DNA from: Tragulus kanchil
Taxonomy: Eukaryota; Chordata; Mammalia; Artiodactyla; Tragulidae
NCBI GenBank assembly: GCA_022376925.1
Contig: JAIOJX010000026.1
Coordinates: 249,361,330-249,425,329 of the forward strand
Length of the DNA: 64,000 nt
Direction: 5' to 3'
Position numbers and translations under genes: made by a program. This document shows, in pieces, positions 37,455 through 48,715 of this stretch. The notes beneath the pieces are model-generated. The model saw nothing but the letters and a program-made list of their open reading frames with translations, did not search any database and was not told where the DNA came from. Position 1 is the first letter of the stretch, and each line of letters starts with the position of its first letter.

Positions 37455-37972
37455 TGTTAGTCTCACAGCTGTGTCTGACTTTTCTGGGGGGGAGGGGAGC
37501 GGGTTGGGGAGGGATGGGGCGGGCGGGCCACTTCCCTAGGTCTTTCATCCATCCATTTTCATCTGTCTTTGTTCTTTGGCCCGTGTGGGCCTCCCAACGC
37601 AGTGGCATCTGTTGTCGCAGAGCACCGGCTCTCAGCGCATGCGCCCCAGAGTTCCGGCTCGGTAATTGGACACATTGGTCCAGTTGCTCCGCGGCACGTG
37701 GAGTCGTCTCAGGCCAGGGATCGAACCGGCGTCCCTTGCACTGCAAGGCGGTGTCCTTACCCGCTGGACCACCAGGGAAGCCCCTGTCTCACTCTTTTTC
37801 ACCCATGGACTATAGCCTGCCAGAGTCCTCTGTCCATGGGATTTTCCTTGCAAGAATACTGAAGTGGGTTACCATTTCTTCCTCCAGGGGATCTTCCTGA
37901 CCCAGGGATTGAACCTGGGTCTCCTGCATTGCAGGCAGATTGTTTAGCATCTGAGCCAACAGGGAAGTCTTT
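37455..37972 (-). mobile_element. Bov-tA SINE interrupted by a CHR-like SINE
   Basis: The Bov-A end lies at 37455-37484 (gttagtctcacagctgtgtc) and the rest resumes at 37785-37972 (cacccatggactatagcctg ... tctgagccaacagggaagtc). The gap is filled by the SINE 37485-37784. Imperfect repeats flank the insert: tgtctgacttttc at 37472-37484 and tgtctcactctttttc at 37785-37800. Confidence 0.85.
37485..37784 (-). mobile_element. CHR-like SINE with intact B box and G-tract tail
   Basis: Minus strand: tRNA-Glu head (gcttccctggtggtccagcg), cttgcagtgcaagggacgcc, perfect B box ggttcgatcc, ...ggacacattgg region, gcgcatgcgct. The plus-strand G tracts at 37485-37530 are the reverse complement of its C-rich tail. 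Among the copies here it has the best-preserved Pol III box. Part of it (from 37502) is duplicated at 38613-38895. Confidence 0.85.
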
Positions 37973-39726
37973 GTGTGAGGAATAAATTGTGTGTAGGTCG
38001 TGTGTAGGTTGAATAATTCCATCCCAGTCTAGGATTTACTGAAACTACACAGCAACAAATCACTTCATCAGTTGTGTCTGTATCAGTGTCACCTCTTAAA
38101 ATAAAAAGATTAAAGTCACCATCGATATCTTGCATTTCATCCTAAGCAACATCTACTCTTAATTCTAGTGTCTACAATTCCAAGAGCAAAGTAATCATAA
38201 TTCTATAATTTCTCAATAACTCAATGACGAAACTAAAAGTTTATACTATGCCCCAATGGAAAAAAACTTGTACATAGACCATTAAAAAAAGAAAAAAAAA
38301 AAAAGCTTTTACTCCTTATGTCAAAAGAAAAAAAGGAAAGGAGGAAAGAAAAAACTGTACCATGATTACACAGTATCTAAATATCCCACCCAAAGTTATA
38401 AAATCCAATAAATCTGCATTCACTGAGGACCAAGTCAATGATGAATAAATGAGAACACAAATGTACCCAGTACAGGGCAATGCCACCATGGATAAGCCAT
38501 GACTGACTGTTATGACCCAGGGAAATTTGTATTTAAATGGGTACAACTTGAGTGCCTTTTGATATTTATTAAACACATATGAGAACTTCTAAGTTTCCCT
38601 GTCATTTTCTAAGGTTGGGGAGGGATGGGGCGGGCGGGCCACTTCCCTAGGTCTTTCATCCATCCATTTTCATCTGTCTTTGTTCTTTGGCCCGTGTGGG
38701 CCTCCCAACGCAGTGGCATCTGTTGTCGCAGAGCACCGGCTCTCAGCGCATGCGCCCCAGAGTTCCGGCTCGGTAATTGGACACATTGGTCCAGTTGCTC
38801 CGCGGCACGTGGAGTCGTCTCAGGCCAGGGATCGAACCGGCGTCCCTTGCACTGCAAGGCGGTGTCCTTACCCGCTGGACCACCAGGGAAGCCCCTGTCT
38901 CACTCTTTTTCACCCATGGACTATAGCCTGCCAGAGTCCTCTGTCCATGGGATTTTCCTTGCAAGAATACTGAAGTGGGTTACCATTTCTTCCTCCAGGG
39001 GATCTTCCTGACCCAGGGATTGAACCTGGGTCTCCTGCATTGCAGGCAGATTGTTTAGCATCTGAGCCAACAGGGAAGTCTTTGTGTGAGGAATAAATTG
39101 TGTGTAGGTCGTGTGTAGGTTGAATAATTCCATCCCAGTCTAGGATTTACTGAAACTACACAGCAACAAATCACTTCATCAGTTGTGTCTGTATCAGTGT
39201 CACCTCTTAAAATAAAAAGATTAAAGTCACCATCGATATCTTGCATTTCATCCTAAGCAACATCTACTCTTAATTCTAGTGTCTACAATTCCAAGAGCAA
39301 AGTAATCATAATTCTATAATTTCTCAATAACTCAATGACGAAACTAAAAGTTTATACTATGCCCCAATGGAAAAAAACTTGTACATAGACCATTAAAAAA
39401 AGAAAAAAAAAAAAAAAAGCTTTTACTCCTTATGTCAAAAGAAAAAAAGGAAAGGAGGAAAGAAAAAACTGTACCATGATTACACAGTATCTAAATATCC
39501 CACCCAAAGTTATAAAATCCAATAAATCTGCATTCACTGAGGACCAAGTCAATGATGAATAAATGAGAACACAAATGTACCCAGTACAGGGCAATGCCAC
39601 CATGGATAAGCCATGACTGACTGTTATGACCCAGGGAAATTTGTATTTAAATGGGTACAACTTGAGTGCCTTTTGATATTTATTAAACACATATGAGAAC
39701 TTCTAAGTTTCACTGTCATTTTCTAA
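37502..39726. repeat. Tandem duplication pair 12 (unit 1111 bp, blunt junction)
   Basis: Copy A is 37502-38612 and copy B 38613-39726. No shared bases at the join. The left edge falls inside the G-rich SINE tail. Copy B has a longer poly-A (about 39399-39418) and one C/A difference (ttccctg versus ttcactg, 38598 versus about 39712). Confidence 0.95.
38613..39083 (-). mobile_element. Nested CHR-like SINE / Bov-tA (duplicate)
   Basis: Copy B of pair 12: SINE part 38613-38895, Bov-tA part 38896-39083. The left Bov-tA stub is missing because the unit starts inside the SINE. Confidence 0.85.
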
Positions 39727-40084
39727 TGCTGTTCACAATCACAATTCTTCCATTGTCTTAAATGTTCTACTCCTTTCCTTTCTCTTCTTTTTTAGAATTT
39801 TCTTATCTTTTTCCTTTCTATTCCAAGAACCCTAAGAAGTGGTTCAAGTTAATTTTTTATCAAATGTTACTATAAAAGACCTATATCAGAAGACAAAGAA
39901 CTCATTAAGATCACAATAAAGGAAAAAGTTAACAATTTGGCAGAACCTGAAATAGTTATAATAAAAAAATGTGGTAAACTGTACCTGCAGTATTTGAGCA
40001 CCAAATTTAATCTGTAAACCAATTTAAACTGAAGCCAAGGCCAAAAGAAGATTAAAATGTTGGTGACTACTCCTCTGGCTTCAG
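39084..40084. other. Unique AT-rich sequence
   Basis: Up to 39726 this repeats 37973-38612. The remainder to 40084 has no recognised element or gene. Confidence 0.35.
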
Positions 40085-40305
40085 AGTCCTGAGAATGAAG
40101 CCTCCTGTCGCTAATAGTAAAGAACACTCCTGTCAATGCAGAAGACATAAGGGACATGAGTTCAATCCCTGAGTCAGGAAGATTCCATGGAGGAGAGCAT
40201 GGCAACCCACTCTAGTATTCTTGCCTGGAGATTCCCATGACAGAGGAGCCTAGGAGGCTACAGTCCACAGAGTCACAAAGAGTTGGACACAACTAATGCG
40301 ACTGA
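40085..40305 (+). mobile_element. Bov-tA SINE
   Basis: Head altered, then ctcctgtcaatgcagaagac, gagttcaatccctgagtcag, ctctagtattcttgcctgga, and gagttggacacaactaatgc. Single copy. Confidence 0.8.
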
Positions 40306-40740
40306 GTTCTTAACACGTGGTAAGAATACAAGGATACAAGCAGCACTTGCAGCCACAGCAAAGGGTCCCCCCAGAAGCTAGTCTTCCAGGCAGAACTGAC
40401 TCCTCTGGTAATCTCATTCTGGCTCCATTCCCTTTCCTAAAATAACCTCTTAATCTTGACCTTCATAACCTGTGTGGTGGATAAAAATGGACACACACAC
40501 CACAAAATTGAATGAGCGCTGCTCACTGGTTGGCAATGGGAAATCGGGTCCCAGTTTTCCTAAATCAGGGATCTAACTCTGCAGGCTTCCAAGGAGTTAA
40601 GCACTGCAGACCCGCCCCTTCCCTTGACCATCACTCCAAACACAGCCACTGGGCAGCCGTATTCCATTGTGAGGGTGAGGCAGAGGAGCTTCAAATCAAT
40701 GGCTTTGCTCATTAGTGATATGCCAGTCATTTTCCAATCA

Positions 40741-40778
40741 GAATATATTCAGCAGAATATATTCACCTGAATATATTC
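40741..40778. repeat. Three palindromic decamers at 14-bp spacing
   Basis: gaatatattc, a perfect palindrome, occurs at 40741-40750, 40755-40764 and 40769-40778. The four-base spacers differ (agca, acct). A short tandem repeat, or a phased set of binding sites. Confidence 0.75.
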
Positions 40779-40969
40779 ACAATTAGCAAATCCAATATGA
40801 CTAGCACTATCAGGAAAATCAACTATTTCGCGTGAATTTTTATCATGTAACTGAAATAAACCCTTTTAACAATGGCACTTTTTAAAACTATCTTTTTGAG
40901 ACCATCATATAACCTTCCATAATGACAACTTCAGGGTTATCACTTTGAATATTAATTACTGAACTGGGT

Positions 40970-41203
40970 CTAATGAAACAATACCCTAGGAAGGTAAGCA
41001 GACTGCATAAATGATCCCCAGTCACTGCTCTTTTGCATGAAGTGTCCTGTGTCCTTCCTTTGAAAGCTGCTGTTATTTCTCATGACTGTTGACACGTTAC
41101 CACTTTTCACCTGCTCCCTCACTCTGTATACAATTGTCTGGGTAAGGTTTTGAAAGTGTGCCAACCTCTCCTCTGGAGTAAACTCTGGACTGTCATTTAT
41201 CAT
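40970..41203 (-). other. Unassigned open frame, 77 codons
   Basis: The minus-strand frame starts MINDSPEFTPEERLAHFQN and is unusually polar and non-repetitive for non-coding DNA here. I recognise no protein family, and no splice sites or promoter support it. The right-hand version at 42004-42294 shares the first ~62 codons and then diverges because the duplicated unit ends within the frame. It could be a decayed exon, an old transposon gene or chance. Confidence 0.15.
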
Positions 41204-43184
41204 TTAGAGGGCTGTTTCACTTACTCCCTGGTTCACAATTTGATTTCAAATCATGGGCAAAAATCGGTCTTTTGGACCCATTGAGGCTCACCATATTGTA
41301 TATGGTATTGTTGTTTTCCCAGAGAGCATGATATGTTTAGAATATATTGTCCTGTGTTACCATAAACAAGAAATAAGAACTTGCCAGGAGTTTACTATAT
41401 AGTCTAATAGCTTTAGAGAAATGCAGTGAACCTTGAAGCTTCATTCGCATAGGCGTCTTGAGTTTCCACCAAAAAATTACACTTAACTGAGAAAAATATA
41501 TCTATTTCCTTCATGGCTAGCTCTGGCTATTTAAATCAGGAGAACTCAATATATACATAAAACCTTAAAGCAAATCTTAGATATGTATCAAGATTTATAG
41601 CTTTCCTCATGAGCTTCCTTTTACATATCCCTAGTCTAGTCCTTCATTTCATCTTTAGTCTTTACATTTCATTCAGTCTTCTGAATCTGTGACCCCTTTT
41701 TATTTCTCCTTTTTGTGTCTGAGCTTCAGCTTTTTCCAGTGAACCTGACTTCGATGTTCTTCTTGCTTTTGACCTTATAAATTACCAATGGTAGAAATCC
41801 CTTGCTATAATAGCTCCAGGAAAGGAAGAAAGAAAGAAAGAGGGAGGGAAGGAGAAAGAAGCAGCAAATATGCATCTAGTCTCAGGAGCCTCAGACATTC
41901 ATCCTTTACACTTTACAAGAGTATTTAGACTTCGAAGTCCTTAGAGCAAGTTCCACTCCAAGCTATATTTTGTATTAACAGGAGGCAAGTTACCATCTAT
42001 CTTCTAACAAAGTGAAAGGCACATGGAATAGGGGAACGATAAAATTATTTCATGATTTTTTTCTTTCTCATATGCATTTAAACACGTCACAGGTAGTGCA
42101 GAAACTCCCCAGTCACTGCTCTTTTGCATGAAGTGTCCTGTGTCCTTCCTTTGAAAGCTGCTGTTATTTCTCATGACTGTTGACACGTTACCACTTTTCA
42201 CCTGCTCCCTCACTCTGTATACAATTGTCTGGGTAAGGTTTTGAAAGTGTGCCAACCTCTCCTCTGGAGTAAACTCTGGACTGTCATTTATCATTTAGAG
42301 GGCTGTTTCACTTACTCCCTGGTTCACAATTTGATTTCAAATCATGGGCAAAAATCGGTCTTTTGGACCCATTGAGGCTCACCATATTGTATATGGTATT
42401 GTTGTTTTCCCAGAGAGCATGATATGTTTAGAATATATTGTCCTGTGTTACCATAAACAAGAAATAAGAACTTGCCAGGAGTTTACTATATAGTCTAATA
42501 GCTTTAGAGAAATGCAGTGAACCTTGAAGCTTCATTCGCATAGGCGTCTTGAGTTTCCACCAAAAAATTACACTTAACTGAGAAAAATATATCTATTTCC
42601 TTCATGGCTAGCTCTGGCTATTTAAATCAGGAGAACTCAATATATACATAAAACCTTAAAGCAAATCTTAGATATGTATCAAGATTTATAGCTTTCCTCA
42701 TGAGCTTCCTTTTACATATCCCTAGTCTAGTCCTTCATTTCATCTTTAGTCTTTACATTTCATTCAGTCTTCTGAATCTGTGACCCCTTTTTATTTCTCC
42801 TTTTTGTGTCTGAGCTTCAGCTTTTTCCAGTGAACCTGACTTCGATGTTCTTCTTGCTTTTGACCTTATAAATTACCAATGGTAGAAATCCCTTGCTATA
42901 ATAGCTCCAGGAAAGGAAGAAAGAAAGAAAGAGGGAGGGAAGGAGAAAGAAGCAGCAAATATGCATCTAGTCTCAGGAGCCTCAGACATTCATCCTTTAC
43001 ACTTTACAAGAGTATTTAGACTTCGAAGTCCTTAGAGCAAGTTCCACTCCAAGCTATATTTTGTATTAACAGGAGGCAAGTTACCATCTATCTTCTAACA
43101 AAGTGAAAGGCACATGGAATAGGGGAACGATAAAATTATTTCATGATTTTTTTCTTTCTCATATGCATTTAAACACGTCACAGG
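41015..43184. repeat. Tandem duplication pair 13 (unit 1091 bp)
   Basis: Copy A is 41015-42093 and copy B 42106-43184. The filler at 42094-42105 (tagtgcagaaac) is a shortened form of the bases following copy B (attaagtgtgcagaaact, 43185-43202). Otherwise no difference seen by eye. Confidence 0.95.
41819..41859. repeat. Purine-rich (GAAA/GGGA)n tract
   Basis: ggaaaggaagaaagaaagaa then gagggagggaaggagaaaga. Duplicated at about 42910-42950. Confidence 0.8.
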
Positions 43185-43760
43185 ATTAAGTGTGCAGAAA
43201 CTTAATCAGAAGCATGTGAAAGCTAGTGATCTTTTAATAAGAATGTTTAACTCTTTTCAAAACCATGCAAATTACCAGCCATAATTTTCAACAACTTTCT
43301 GACTATTCTGCAGGGGTAATGCAACAGGATTTTGAGGGCACTTTTTCATACTGTCTCAAAATTTCTGCTAAAGCTCCAATAATGAAAACAGTAGGCAATA
43401 AGTACATGTATCTTTTGCAAAACATACTACACACTGTGTGTGTAGAGTCACCTAACTAAAAAATGACAGAAACAATCTAATGACTTTATCCATCATAATG
43501 ATCCACTTCCTACCTCTATAGAGTAGAAAATAAACTGTAAATGGAGGTTGAAATGGATCATCAAAGAGCATTGGTCATTCATTTCCTTTCCCCACCTGTA
43601 AAGAAGAGAAACTGCTTTGCAATCACAAGTGAAGAAAGTTTGGAGTGTGTGCAATTCAGATAGCCATTTAACTTCCAAGTGAAATATTTGCTAAGCTAAG
43701 GAAATCTTGCAGAACCAGAAATAAATGAGATGATGTTGTGATTGGAGAGTTTGTAAAGTG
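43185..43760. other. Unique sequence, nothing recognised
   Basis: Lies between pairs 13 and 14. It borders the leader side of the LTR element, and no retroviral coding sequence is recognisable in it. Confidence 0.35.
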
Positions 43761-43830
43761 TCCCACTGTGGGGAAACAAGCTGGTTTTCGCTTTCTGCGA
43801 GTCTTTGCTATTCGGGCTCCAGGGCTTGAG

Positions 43831-43847
43831 GCCCACATTGGGTGCCA
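43831..43847 (-). promoter_or_regulatory. Retroviral primer-binding site, tRNA-Lys type
   Basis: Minus strand TGGCACCCAATGTGGGC, directly 3' of the LTR end. This is where a host lysine tRNA would have primed minus-strand DNA synthesis. Duplicated at 44975-44991. Confidence 0.65.
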
Positions 43848-44163
43848 CTTGCCACAGCACGTCAGCTGGGTGCATAGAGGATAGTGGGTGTAGCATAACA
43901 TTAAGAAATACACATACAGTCAGAGAGAAAGGATGGGAACCTTTTGGGTCAAGAGCCCTGAACATATTTGCCAGTCTGCTTTTATTGAGAGCCGAAATAT
44001 CCAGGTGTTTGCAGGGAATGATACAATTAGCATGGGCTGGAACCCACTCACAGCTCTGATCAACAATTACCCTTGTGACTCTAAGTTCTTTATGTTATCT
44101 CCTAAATGGAAAGGGCGTGCTGGGCGGTGGAGTGGGAGGGGAGCGGTGGGCAGCTAAACCAGC

Positions 44164-44379
44164 AAGAAGTTAAAGAGTCTGTTCTCAACCTAGAGGGGCG
44201 GTATGGGAGGGGAGATAGAAGGGAAGTTCAAGTGGGAAGGAAAAGTTCAAGTTGGAGGGGAAGTTCATGTGTATACCTATGGCTGATTCGGGTTTATATA
44301 TAGCAGTAAACAACAAAACTCTGTAAAAGTACAACAAAAATGAATAATTAAAAAAAAAAGAAGCTAAGGAGTCTGTTCT
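44164..44379 (+). mobile_element. Retroposon 3' end nested in the LTR, long target-site duplication
   Basis: The insert (44186-44357) ends in an A tract and is flanked by 22-bp repeats at 44164-44185 and 44358-44379 that differ at two positions. It contains gtgtatacctatggctgatt and agcagtaaacaacaaaactc, like the common 3' end also seen at 54475-54590, probably a ruminant L1 3' end. The insertion post-dates the LTR. Repeated at 45308-45523. Confidence 0.7.
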
Positions 44380-44905
44380 ATGTGCTCACACAGCATTCTA
44401 ACATGTGCTGACCCGGTGTTCCAAAGTACACAGCAAATCTCCCACCTGCTGCAGATTGGTATGACCCAGCTAATGAGTCCATGTGAATTGAATCAACTTG
44501 TTTTTGTCTTAGTTCTTTCTGTCACGTTTCTCATAGGTGTTTTTTCTCATTCCCAATTTGTTTTTTTCCTGGCTCGGCCAAAGCTGAAAATCCTCCACCA
44601 GCTTGTTTCCTCACATCCCATGGAGACTAGGAACATAGTTGAATGAAGAGATTAACATCTGCTTCTTTGAAAATTTTGAAGGCAAAGATCTGAGGGAATT
44701 CAGAGGAGACAATTCAGCTGTGAAATCAACCTATCCTTTTGGCAGGTGCTGTGCTTAAAAAGCCGAAGCCTCCTTAGGCCAGGTGGTCACCACTTAAAGT
44801 AGCTGCACTTATGGCGACTCAGTAGGATCTTGTCCAAGATGGCTGCCTTCTGGATTGAGGAGCTCCAACAGAGTGGCTAACTTATGGCGGCTCAGTGGTT
44901 TTTTT

Positions 44906-46024
44906 TCCCACTGTGGGGAAACAAGCTGGTTTTCGCTTTCTGCAGTCTTTGCTATTCGGGCTCCAGGGCTTGAGGCCCACATTGGGTGCCACTTGCCACA
45001 GCACGTCAGCTGGGTGCATAGAGGATAGTGGGTGTAGCATAACATTAAGAAATACACATACAGTCAGAGAGAAAGGATGGGAACCTTTTGGGTCAAGAGC
45101 CCTGAACATATTTGCCAGTCTGCTTTTATTGAGAGCCGAAATATCCAGGTGTTTGCAGGGAATGATACAATTAGCATGGGCTGGAACCCACTCACAGCTC
45201 TGATCAACAATTACCCTTGTGACTCTAAGTTCTTTATGTTATCTCCTAAATGGAAAGGGCGTGCTGGGCGGTGGAGTGGGAGGGGAGCGGTGGGCAGCTA
45301 AACCAGCAAGAAGTTAAAGAGTCTGTTCTCAACCTAGAGGGGCGGTATGGGAGGGGAGATAGAAGGGAAGTTCAAGTGGGAAGGAAAAGTTCAAGTTGGA
45401 GGGGAAGTTCATGTGTATACCTATGGCTGATTCGGGTTTATATATAGCAGTAAACAACAAAACTCTGTAAAAGTACAACAAAAATGAATAATTAAAAAAA
45501 AAAGAAGCTAAGGAGTCTGTTCTATGTGCTCACACAGCATTCTAACATGTGCTGACCCGGTGTTCCAAAGTACACAGCAAATCTCCCACCTGCTGCAGAT
45601 TGGTATGACCCAGCTAATGAGTCCATGTGAATTGAATCAACTTGTTTTTGTCTTAGTTCTTTCTGTCACGTTTCTCATAGGTGTTTTTTCTCATTCCCAA
45701 TTTGTTTTTTTCCTGGCTCGGCCAAAGCTGAAAATCCTCCACCAGCTTGTTTCCTCACATCCCATGGAGACTAGGAACATAGTTGAATGAAGAGATTAAC
45801 ATCTGCTTCTTTGAAAATTTTGAAGGCAAAGATCTGAGGGAATTCAGAGGAGACAATTCAGCTGTGAAATCAACCTATCCTTTTGGCAGGTGCTGTGCTT
45901 AAAAAGCCGAAGCCTCCTTAGGCCAGGTGGTCACCACTTAAAGTAGCTGCACTTATGGCGACTCAGTAGGATCTTGTCCAAGATGGCTGCCTTCTGGATT
46001 GAGGAGCTCCAACAGAGTGGCTAA
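44906..46024 (-). mobile_element. Endogenous LTR plus leader (duplicate)
   Basis: Copy B of pair 14: primer-binding site 44975-44991, polyadenylation signal 45125-45130, nested retroposon 45330-45501. Not an independent second LTR of a provirus: it is in the same orientation as the first but includes the leader and nested insert, and there is no internal coding region between them. Confidence 0.7.
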
Positions 46025-46097
46025 GTGGGGTGTCCCCTGAAATCAGGAAGGACATCAAATAGAGCTCATTGCTATGTCAGGCAATGGGAGCAGATTC

Positions 46098-48136
46098 TGA
46101 ACAAACTAGGAATTGTTATACTATGACCCTAATCTCTTGGCAAAATCATCATGTGTTTTGAACAAGGGGCTAGTGACCATTTGCCAAAGGAGTTTTAAAG
46201 TTCCAAATATTAATATGGGTTAGAGATGATGGATTGTGACCAATTCTAAAATATGTCCTGAAAAAAAATCTATGATGGACTATGCTGCACAAACAGCATT
46301 GTGCTTAAAATGGCACCAAAAAATCAAATGTTAGAGCATTCTGGCACATCTTGTATTATCAATATTCTACACTTGATATGGTTCTAAAAGCTATAGAGTG
46401 AAAGACAGAACTATGAGAACAAGAGCCTGAAGTGGTTGTTAATTTAATGAAATAAGACATTTATTCAACATTAAGTAGAGATATTTCAAGTAATAACTTG
46501 GATTTTATAAACAGATGTTGAGGAGGACTTCTAAAAAATAGTATGATAATACTGCCAAAGTGGGAGTATTATTGCAACTAAAGGCAAGGACCCAGCCAGA
46601 GTGGCTATGCTCATTCATCAACTAACAGGCAGAGAAAATCCTATGATAAATTATGCCAAGGTCAATCACAATACTAAAAGTCAATCTTTCTCTCCTTTCT
46701 AAAAAACAGCCCTTCTGATTGACTACAGTGAACCTAATGAATGAATGAAATGACAGTCTAAATCTGATACTTTAAACAAAAATTTAAGGCAATACTTCCA
46801 AAGCTAAAGTAGTATTCAGTTCTAAATCTAAAAACAGGAAGAAAGAGATGAAAATGTGTATTGTTTAGGAAAGGAGGAAGATTTTGGATTTAAACAAGTG
46901 ATTTGATCATGTGGTGAAATCTTTCAACATGAACCACATGCCTTCTATACTTTAAAAACCTACTGTTCCTTTTCTAGACCCAATTATGCCAATTTTAGAT
47001 CCTCCTCAAATATCACAGTTTTGATTTCTAAAATGATTTTGTTTTAATATGCCAAGTCACATCTTCTTGTTTTCAAATTCATTTAAACTTATTCAAACTA
47101 CTAGAAATGATTTTTGAACAAACTAGGAATTGTTATACTATGACCCTAATCTCTTGGCAAAATCATCATGTGTTTTGAACAAGGGGCTAGTGACCATTTG
47201 CCAAAGGAGTTTTAAAGTTCCAAATATTAATATGGGTTAGAGATGATGGATTGTGACCAATTCTAAAATATGTCCTGAAAAAAAATCTATGATGGACTAT
47301 GCTGCACAAACAGCATTGTGCTTAAAATGGCACCAAAAAATCAAATGTTAGAGCATTCTGGCACATCTTGTATTATCAATATTCTACACTTGATATGGTT
47401 CTAAAAGCTATAGAGTGAAAGACAGAACTATGAGAACAAGAGCCTGAAGTGGTTGTTAATTTAATGAAATAAGACATTTATTCAACATTAAGTAGAGATA
47501 TTTCAAGTAATAACTTGGATTTTATAAACAGATGTTGAGGAGGACTTCTAAAAAATAGTATGATAATACTGCCAAAGTGGGAGTATTATTGCAACTAAAG
47601 GCAAGGACCCAGCCAGAGTGGCTATGCTCATTCATCAACTAACAGGCAGAGAAAATCCTATGATAAATTATGCCAAGGTCAATCACAATACTAAAAGTCA
47701 ATCTTTCTCTCCTTTCTAAAAAACAGCCCTTCTGATTGACTACAGTGAACCTAATGAATGAATGAAATGACAGTCTAAATCTGATACTTTAAACAAAAAT
47801 TTAAGGCAATACTTCCAAAGCTAAAGTAGTATTCAGTTCTAAATCTAAAAACAGGAAGAAAGAGATGAAAATGTGTATTGTTTAGGAAAGGAGGAAGATT
47901 TTGGATTTAAACAAGTGATTTGATCATGTGGTGAAATCTTTCAACATGAACCACATGCCTTCTATACTTTAAAAACCTACTGTTCCTTTTCTAGACCCAA
48001 TTATGCCAATTTTAGATCCTCCTCAAATATCACAGTTTTGATTTCTAAAATGATTTTGTTTTAATATGCCAAGTCACATCTTCTTGTTTTCAAATTCATT
48101 TAAACTTATTCAAACTACTAGAAATGATTTTTTGAA
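46098..48136. repeat. Tandem duplication pair 15 (unit 1017 bp, clean junction)
   Basis: Copy A is 46098-47118 and copy B 47115-48136, sharing tgaa. The shortest unit in the set. Unique AT-rich content with no recognised element. Confidence 0.95.
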
Positions 48137-48529
48137 ATCAATACCTGGAATATCCAACAGGAAAAATATCTAATTTTGAAATTCACCTTAGGTTTAACAA
48201 TTTGGAAAAATTAAGATAGAATAACATAGGTTACATACTTGGAGTTTTGTCTTTGTTTGAAGCAGGTTTAATTGAACTTGGGGGCTTTCCAAACCCCAAA
48301 TGAAGGAAGCCTCTTGCTCTTTTTCCTTGTAAGATTTTTTTTAAAGAAGACTTTTATTATAATCATTCTCATCTTCTTTTCTTATATTTATCATATGTGT
48401 ATTAAATCTATAGATGACTGCTAAATAATCATGACTTTCTTATTTGAATCCTAGAAGTCAGTTTCAAAACATTTCATTGTTAGAGGTAAATAATGCCAAA
48501 CGCATTTTAAATTAATATAAGAGGGAAAG

Positions 48530-48715
48530 TGGGCTTTCCAACCTGCAAATGCAGGAGCAGCAGGAGATGCATGTTCGATCCCTGGACTGGGAAGATCTCC
48601 TGGAGTAGAAAATGGCAACCTACTACAGTATTCTTCTCTGGAGAATCCCATGAACAGAGGAGCCTGGTGGACTGCAGTGTGATTGGACACAACTAAAGCG
48701 ACTGAGCACACATGC
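48530..48715 (+). mobile_element. Bov-tA SINE
   Basis: Head ggctttccaacctgcaaatg, B box gttcgatccctggactggg, body gtattcttctctggagaatc, end gcgactgagcacacatgc. Duplicated at 49652-49837. Confidence 0.85.

Larger units (their letters stand above)
43761..44880 (-). mobile_element. Endogenous betaretrovirus-type LTR plus leader
   Basis: On the minus strand the LTR probably begins at about 44870 (TGTTGGAGCTCC). It carries a polyadenylation signal (aataaa, plus-strand 43981-43986) and ends near 43849. Next comes a primer-binding site at 43831-43847, TGGCACCCAATGTGGGC. This resembles the lysine-tRNA site of betaretroviruses, with two changes that look like CpG decay. About 70 bp of leader follows, then the similarity stops, with no gag, pol or env. 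A retroposon sits inside the LTR. Fossil and non-coding. Repeated at 44906-46024 by pair 14. Confidence 0.7.
43761..46024. repeat. Tandem duplication pair 14 (unit ~1145 bp)
   Basis: Copy A is 43761-44880 and copy B 44906-46024. Copy B lacks one base of copy A (tgcgagtc versus tgcagtc). The filler 44881-44905 is unusual: its first 18 bases nearly repeat 44808-44825 inside the LTR, followed by a T run. Confidence 0.95.

Noticed and set aside
37442..37900. 152-codon open frame
   Set aside because: It lies entirely within the CHR-like SINE and Bov-tA on the opposite strand of those elements. The high CpG content of the young SINE keeps it open by chance.
44285..44305. TATA box for the LTR promoter (tatatataaa on the minus strand)
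   Set aside because: The text lies inside the nested retroposon 44186-44357, which arrived after the LTR.
43761..46024. A provirus with two LTRs
   Set aside because: The second copy also contains the primer-binding site, leader and nested insertion and follows the first directly. It is the duplicate of pair 14, not a 3' LTR.
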